Below, in pieces: positions 60,975-64,000 of a stretch of 64,000 nucleotides of DNA. The stretch is from Flavobacterium sp. HSC-32F16 (GTDB lineage: Bacteria; Bacteroidota; Bacteroidia; Flavobacteriales; Flavobacteriaceae), in the NCBI RefSeq assembly GCF_024171645.1, contig NZ_JALKAC010000002.1, positions 806,001 to 870,000 of the forward strand, given 5' to 3'. The notes beneath the pieces were generated by a model. It worked only from the letters and a program-made list of their open reading frames with translations. It did not search any database and was not told where the DNA came from. Position 1 is the first letter of the stretch. Each line of letters starts with the position of its first letter. The translations under genes and the position numbers were made by a program.

Positions 60975-63845
60975 TTAAATACTCATTAAAAAACCAATAA
61001 GGTTTTCCTTCTTATTTAGTCCCAGTTTTTTTCTCAATCTGTAGCGTGCAAGTTCTACACCGCCGCCAGAAATATTCATGATTTCGGCAATTTCCTTTGT
61101 TGACATATTCATTAATAAATAAGTTGACAAATCGAGTTCGCGAGGGGAAATTGTTGGGTATTTCTCTTTTAGACGTTTTAGGAAATCAAAATGTACGTTT
61201 TTGATGTGTTTTTCCAGATCTTTCCAGCTTTTGTCTGTGTTAACTTCTTTTACGATACTTTTATTAAGCTTGCTAACCTGAAATTTAGTTGAATCATCTA
61301 ATGCTTCAACGTCAATTTCTTTTAGTTTATGAATAATTCCATTCAGGATTTTATTTTTCTTTACCACCTGCAGGGAGTTGTTAACCAATTCTTTGTCTTT
61401 TGCTAGAATCTTAATCTGTAATTTGTCATTTTTTAATTTTTCAATTTCTTTTTCCAGATCATATTGTTCTTGTCTGATTCTGGCTTCTTTTTCGAGATAT
61501 AAACGTCTCTGTTCTATGGTTTCATAATATTTATTTTTTCTGATTTTTATTTTAATCCTATCCGAAATAAAGTAAATCATGATGATAAGAAATATAAAAT
61601 AAAGCATGAAAGCGAGAAAGTGTCTGTACCAAGGCGGAGAAATTGTAAAGGTTATAGTGGATGGCTCTGATTGTATTCCGTAGCTGTTTCTAACTTTTAC
61701 TTTCATAGTGTAATCACCTTCTCTAAGGTTTGTATACTCTTTAATTGAAATGGTGGACCAATTGCTCCATTTCTCATCGAACGGCTCTAATTGATAAGAA
61801 AACTGCACGTTTTCGAGATTCTCATACGTTGGTGATGAAAATGTAAATCGAACATGATTCGATGAATAAGGAATTCTTATATTTTCGACTTTGTTGCGGT
61901 TGTTTCCAAGTATGATTGTGTCTCCGGGGAATGAAAAACTACGAATGTAAGCTTTTGGTTTTGCAGTGAAATTGTTTAACAATTCCGGATCATAATGAGC
62001 GAGCCCATCTGTTAATCCGATGAAAATATTATTAGAATCTATAGTGTTTACTGACAGGTAATTGCTAACCAGATTTCCAGTTAAATTTGAAAATGGAGAG
62101 ACGATATTTTTGTATTTGTTATTCTCTTTCATGAGTACGCCGATAGATTCATCAAAAGCATACCACAAATTAGATTGCGTATCTTCACTTAATGCGTTTA
62201 TTGCCGGAATGTTTTTGAATAAACCAGATAAATGTTTGTCTTCATAAAATAATTCTTGTTCTGCAGAATATCTATAGAAATGATTATGGGTTTGAAAATA
62301 GACTTTCCCTCCGATTTGTTGAAGGCTTCCAATATTTTTATAAGCAGATGTTAATTGATCAATCTTTTTAATGCTGGAAAAACGTGATAAATCCTGGCTT
62401 AAAGTCATTTGGTAAATGGATTCATCTTTTTTAAGCCACATATAAGTTTGATCTAGTTCAAAGCTATTGGATGACTTGTCGAATCCTGAAATTTGATTTT
62501 TATATACAAGTCCGTTAGATGTTTTTTCAAAAATGGCAAAACCATCATAATTAGAACCTATAAAAAATCCGGGATGACTAGGTATTTTCTTGAAACCAAA
62601 ATATCCTTTAGAATCAATTATGCGTGTTACTTTGCCGCCATTTATAGTTAATGCTCCTCTATTATTAGCACAAATTAGCTCATTATCAATTACCTGTACA
62701 TTCCATGACTGGGCTGTAGTTCCTTCAACAAGTTTAAAAACATCTTCTTTAAAATTATTATTCCAGGAATGATAGAAAACACCTTGATTAGTGGCAACAT
62801 ACAGATTTCCTTGGTGTATAACAGAAGCATAAACGGTACTGATGTCATAGCTAAAACCAAAATAAGTAAATGGAGAACTTTGGTTTATATAAGCAATACC
62901 ATTATCTAATCCGAGCCATAAATTGTTTTTATTATCGATAAAAGAGGTTAATACGGTATTGTTTTGAAGGCCTTTTTTTCTATTAATATGCTGAATAATT
63001 TTTCCGCTGTAGTCACAAATAATAATTCCGTCAAGTACAGAATTTAAAACAATAAATTTATTGCCTATAATTGTTCCTCCTAAAGAGTTGTTCTTTTTTA
63101 CAAAATTATTGGCTTCAGTATTCCAAGGTGTTATAGCATTTTTTTCATAAATAAATAAGCCTTTTTCAAGAGTTATAATTAATGTTTTGTCTTTGCCAAT
63201 AGGGTACATGGCCCATATTTCGGTATTGTTTAAGCTTTTTGTATTTGGTAAAGAATAAAGTTTTCCGTTTTTGTATTCTAATATTCCTTGTTCTATATCT
63301 TGAAGATAAAGCTTATTGTTTACAACAAATGAGAATTGGAATCGTTTTGGGGCTTTTAAAATTGATAAAGTATTATTTTTAAAAATATATACTCTTGCAA
63401 ATGATTGAAAAATAACCTGATCACCAATAGAATGGATTTTCCAGATAAAGTCAATTATTTTGATTTTATTCTTGTCTACTTTTTTTGCGAGAGAGGTATA
63501 CTTGAGCTTTCCTTTTGTGTCAGACTGAAAATAGCCAAACTCATTATAACCTCCCACAAATATTTTTCCCGAAGAATCAACTTTTAAGCAACGCACTGAA
63601 GTTAAATTTGGCAGAGGAAATTTTTTCCACGATGAACCATCAAATTGTAACAGACCACTGTTATTGGCAAAATATAAATTTCCATTTTTATCTTGGTCTA
63701 TATTCCAGTTTTGAGTTCCTCCCTTATATTCATTACGCTTGTAATTTCTTACATCAGGAAGTCCTATATTTTTTACTTGTGCGAAAATTGAAATTGTGAA
63801 TAATATAAAAAAAGTATTATAAAAATATGATTTTATCAATTTCAT
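60975..63845 (-). CDS. Sensor-regulator: beta-propeller, Y_Y_Y domain, membrane segment, coiled coil and LuxR-type HTH
   Basis: A 956-residue protein resembling the one-protein sensor-regulators of Bacteroidota. A signal peptide (ending FAQ at about 23) is followed by two-component-type propeller repeats to about 640, the Y_Y_Y domain at about 680-750 (YQLEPFDEKWSNWS, YTNLREGDYTMKVKVRN), a membrane segment (AFMLYFIFLIIMIYFI, about 754-770), a coiled coil to about 830, and a LuxR-type helix-turn-helix at about 895-950 (ISPRELDLSTYLLMNMSTKEIAEIMNI). There is no histidine kinase or receiver domain, unlike hybrid two-component systems. It thus appears to sense outside the cytoplasm and act on DNA directly. 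Ligand unknown. Convergent with murF. Confidence 0.9.
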   Translation of the reverse strand: MKLIKSYFYNTFFILFTISIFAQVKNIGLPDVRNYKRNEYKGGTQNWNIDQDKNGNLYFANNSGLLQFDGSSWKKFPLPNLTSVRCLKVDSSGKIFVGGYNEFGYFQSDTKGKLKYTSLAKKVDKNKIKIIDFIWKIHSIGDQVIFQSFARVYIFKNNTLSILKAPKRFQFSFVVNNKLYLQDIEQGILEYKNGKLYSLPNTKSLNNTEIWAMYPIGKDKTLIITLEKGLFIYEKNAITPWNTEANNFVKKNNSLGGTIIGNKFIVLNSVLDGIIICDYSGKIIQHINRKKGLQNNTVLTSFIDNKNNLWLGLDNGIAYINQSSPFTYFGFSYDISTVYASVIHQGNLYVATNQGVFYHSWNNNFKEDVFKLVEGTTAQSWNVQVIDNELICANNRGALTINGGKVTRIIDSKGYFGFKKIPSHPGFFIGSNYDGFAIFEKTSNGLVYKNQISGFDKSSNSFELDQTYMWLKKDESIYQMTLSQDLSRFSSIKKIDQLTSAYKNIGSLQQIGGKVYFQTHNHFYRYSAEQELFYEDKHLSGLFKNIPAINALSEDTQSNLWYAFDESIGVLMKENNKYKNIVSPFSNLTGNLVSNYLSVNTIDSNNIFIGLTDGLAHYDPELLNNFTAKPKAYIRSFSFPGDTIILGNNRNKVENIRIPYSSNHVRFTFSSPTYENLENVQFSYQLEPFDEKWSNWSTISIKEYTNLREGDYTMKVKVRNSYGIQSEPSTITFTISPPWYRHFLAFMLYFIFLIIMIYFISDRIKIKIRKNKYYETIEQRRLYLEKEARIRQEQYDLEKEIEKLKNDKLQIKILAKDKELVNNSLQVVKKNKILNGIIHKLKEIDVEALDDSTKFQVSKLNKSIVKEVNTDKSWKDLEKHIKNVHFDFLKRLKEKYPTISPRELDLSTYLLMNMSTKEIAEIMNISGGGVELARYRLRKKLGLNKKENLIGFLMSI

Positions 63846-64000
63846 AGGTTTTTAGATTTTTACCAATTTTTTATTGTTAATGTATTTGTTTTTAGGCTTT
63901 TATCTTTCTTTTTGGAGCACTATCACGATGTAGTGAGTTGTTTTTTTTATAAAAATAAGCAATCTTATATTAGTGTAGTGTTTATTTTTACAATTAACAT

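Noticed and set aside
1..64000. CRISPR arrays, tRNA or rRNA genes, prophage
   Set aside because: No regularly spaced repeats, no cloverleaf or rRNA sequence, and no phage structural genes were seen.

Overview
The window is a stretch of chromosome from a gliding Bacteroidota bacterium, almost certainly a Flavobacterium close to F. johnsoniae. The evidence is AT-rich DNA, promoters of the TAnnTTTG type, almost no Shine-Dalgarno sequences, many MKK... signal peptides and lipoproteins, and the gliding / type IX secretion genes gldA, gldE, gldD, gldJ, porU and porV. There are no rRNA, tRNA, CRISPR or phage genes. Most of it is core chromosome with small accessory scars.

Layout. 1-6.4 kb: 5' part of a TonB-dependent receptor, gldA, two duplicated outer-membrane beta-barrel proteins and metE. 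6.4-9.9 kb: an Lrp/AsnC regulator divergent from metE, a truncated pyruvate-formate-lyase activase remnant, dgt, and a DUF3078 protein. 9.9-15.3 kb: dxs preceded by a tandem array of five TonB_C-domain paralogs (two full-length, one internally deleted, one pseudogene, one reduced to a plain lipoprotein). 15.4-25.8 kb: tadA, an SMI1/KNR4-like gene, and the alpha-2-macroglobulin / PBP1C pair, split by a REP-associated transposase (RAYT) with an inverted pair of palindromes on each side. 26-32.3 kb: rng, a 30-residue basic protein, HU, mutY, a small membrane gene, ssb, gldE and gldD. 32.3-40.2 kb: a heavy-metal-binding lipoprotein, a DMT transporter, an inactive/active M16 peptidase pair, rplU-rpmA, an unknown membrane protein and a ClbS/DfsB protein. 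40.3-49.1 kb: an AsmA-like protein, a MiaE-like hydroxylase, a glycosyltransferase, an AraC regulator with a carboxymuconolactone-decarboxylase protein, a 0.6-kb repeat-rich gap and an M1 aminopeptidase. 49.2-64 kb: pdhC-pdhA, cdd, porV-porU, divergent gldJ, murF and a large sensor-regulator with a LuxR-type helix-turn-helix.

How the genes work together. GldJ, GldD and GldE serve the gliding motor and type IX secretion; GldA is an ABC ATPase linked to gliding. PorU removes the C-terminal signals of secreted proteins together with the PorV shuttle. The alpha-2-macroglobulin and PBP1C form the usual periplasmic defence / cell-wall repair pair. PdhA and PdhC are the E1-alpha and E2 parts of pyruvate dehydrogenase; E1-beta and E3 are not here.

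The least expected signals are the decaying TonB_C paralog array, the RAYT with paired palindromes, a degenerate second copy of the mutY 3' end on the far side of a small membrane gene, two copies of a structured intergenic element, and two further dispersed repeat families. Several genes have apparent upstream starts that run through the promoter; I moved those starts downstream. No convincing completely new multi-gene system was found; the TonB_C array is the best candidate for uncharacterised biology.
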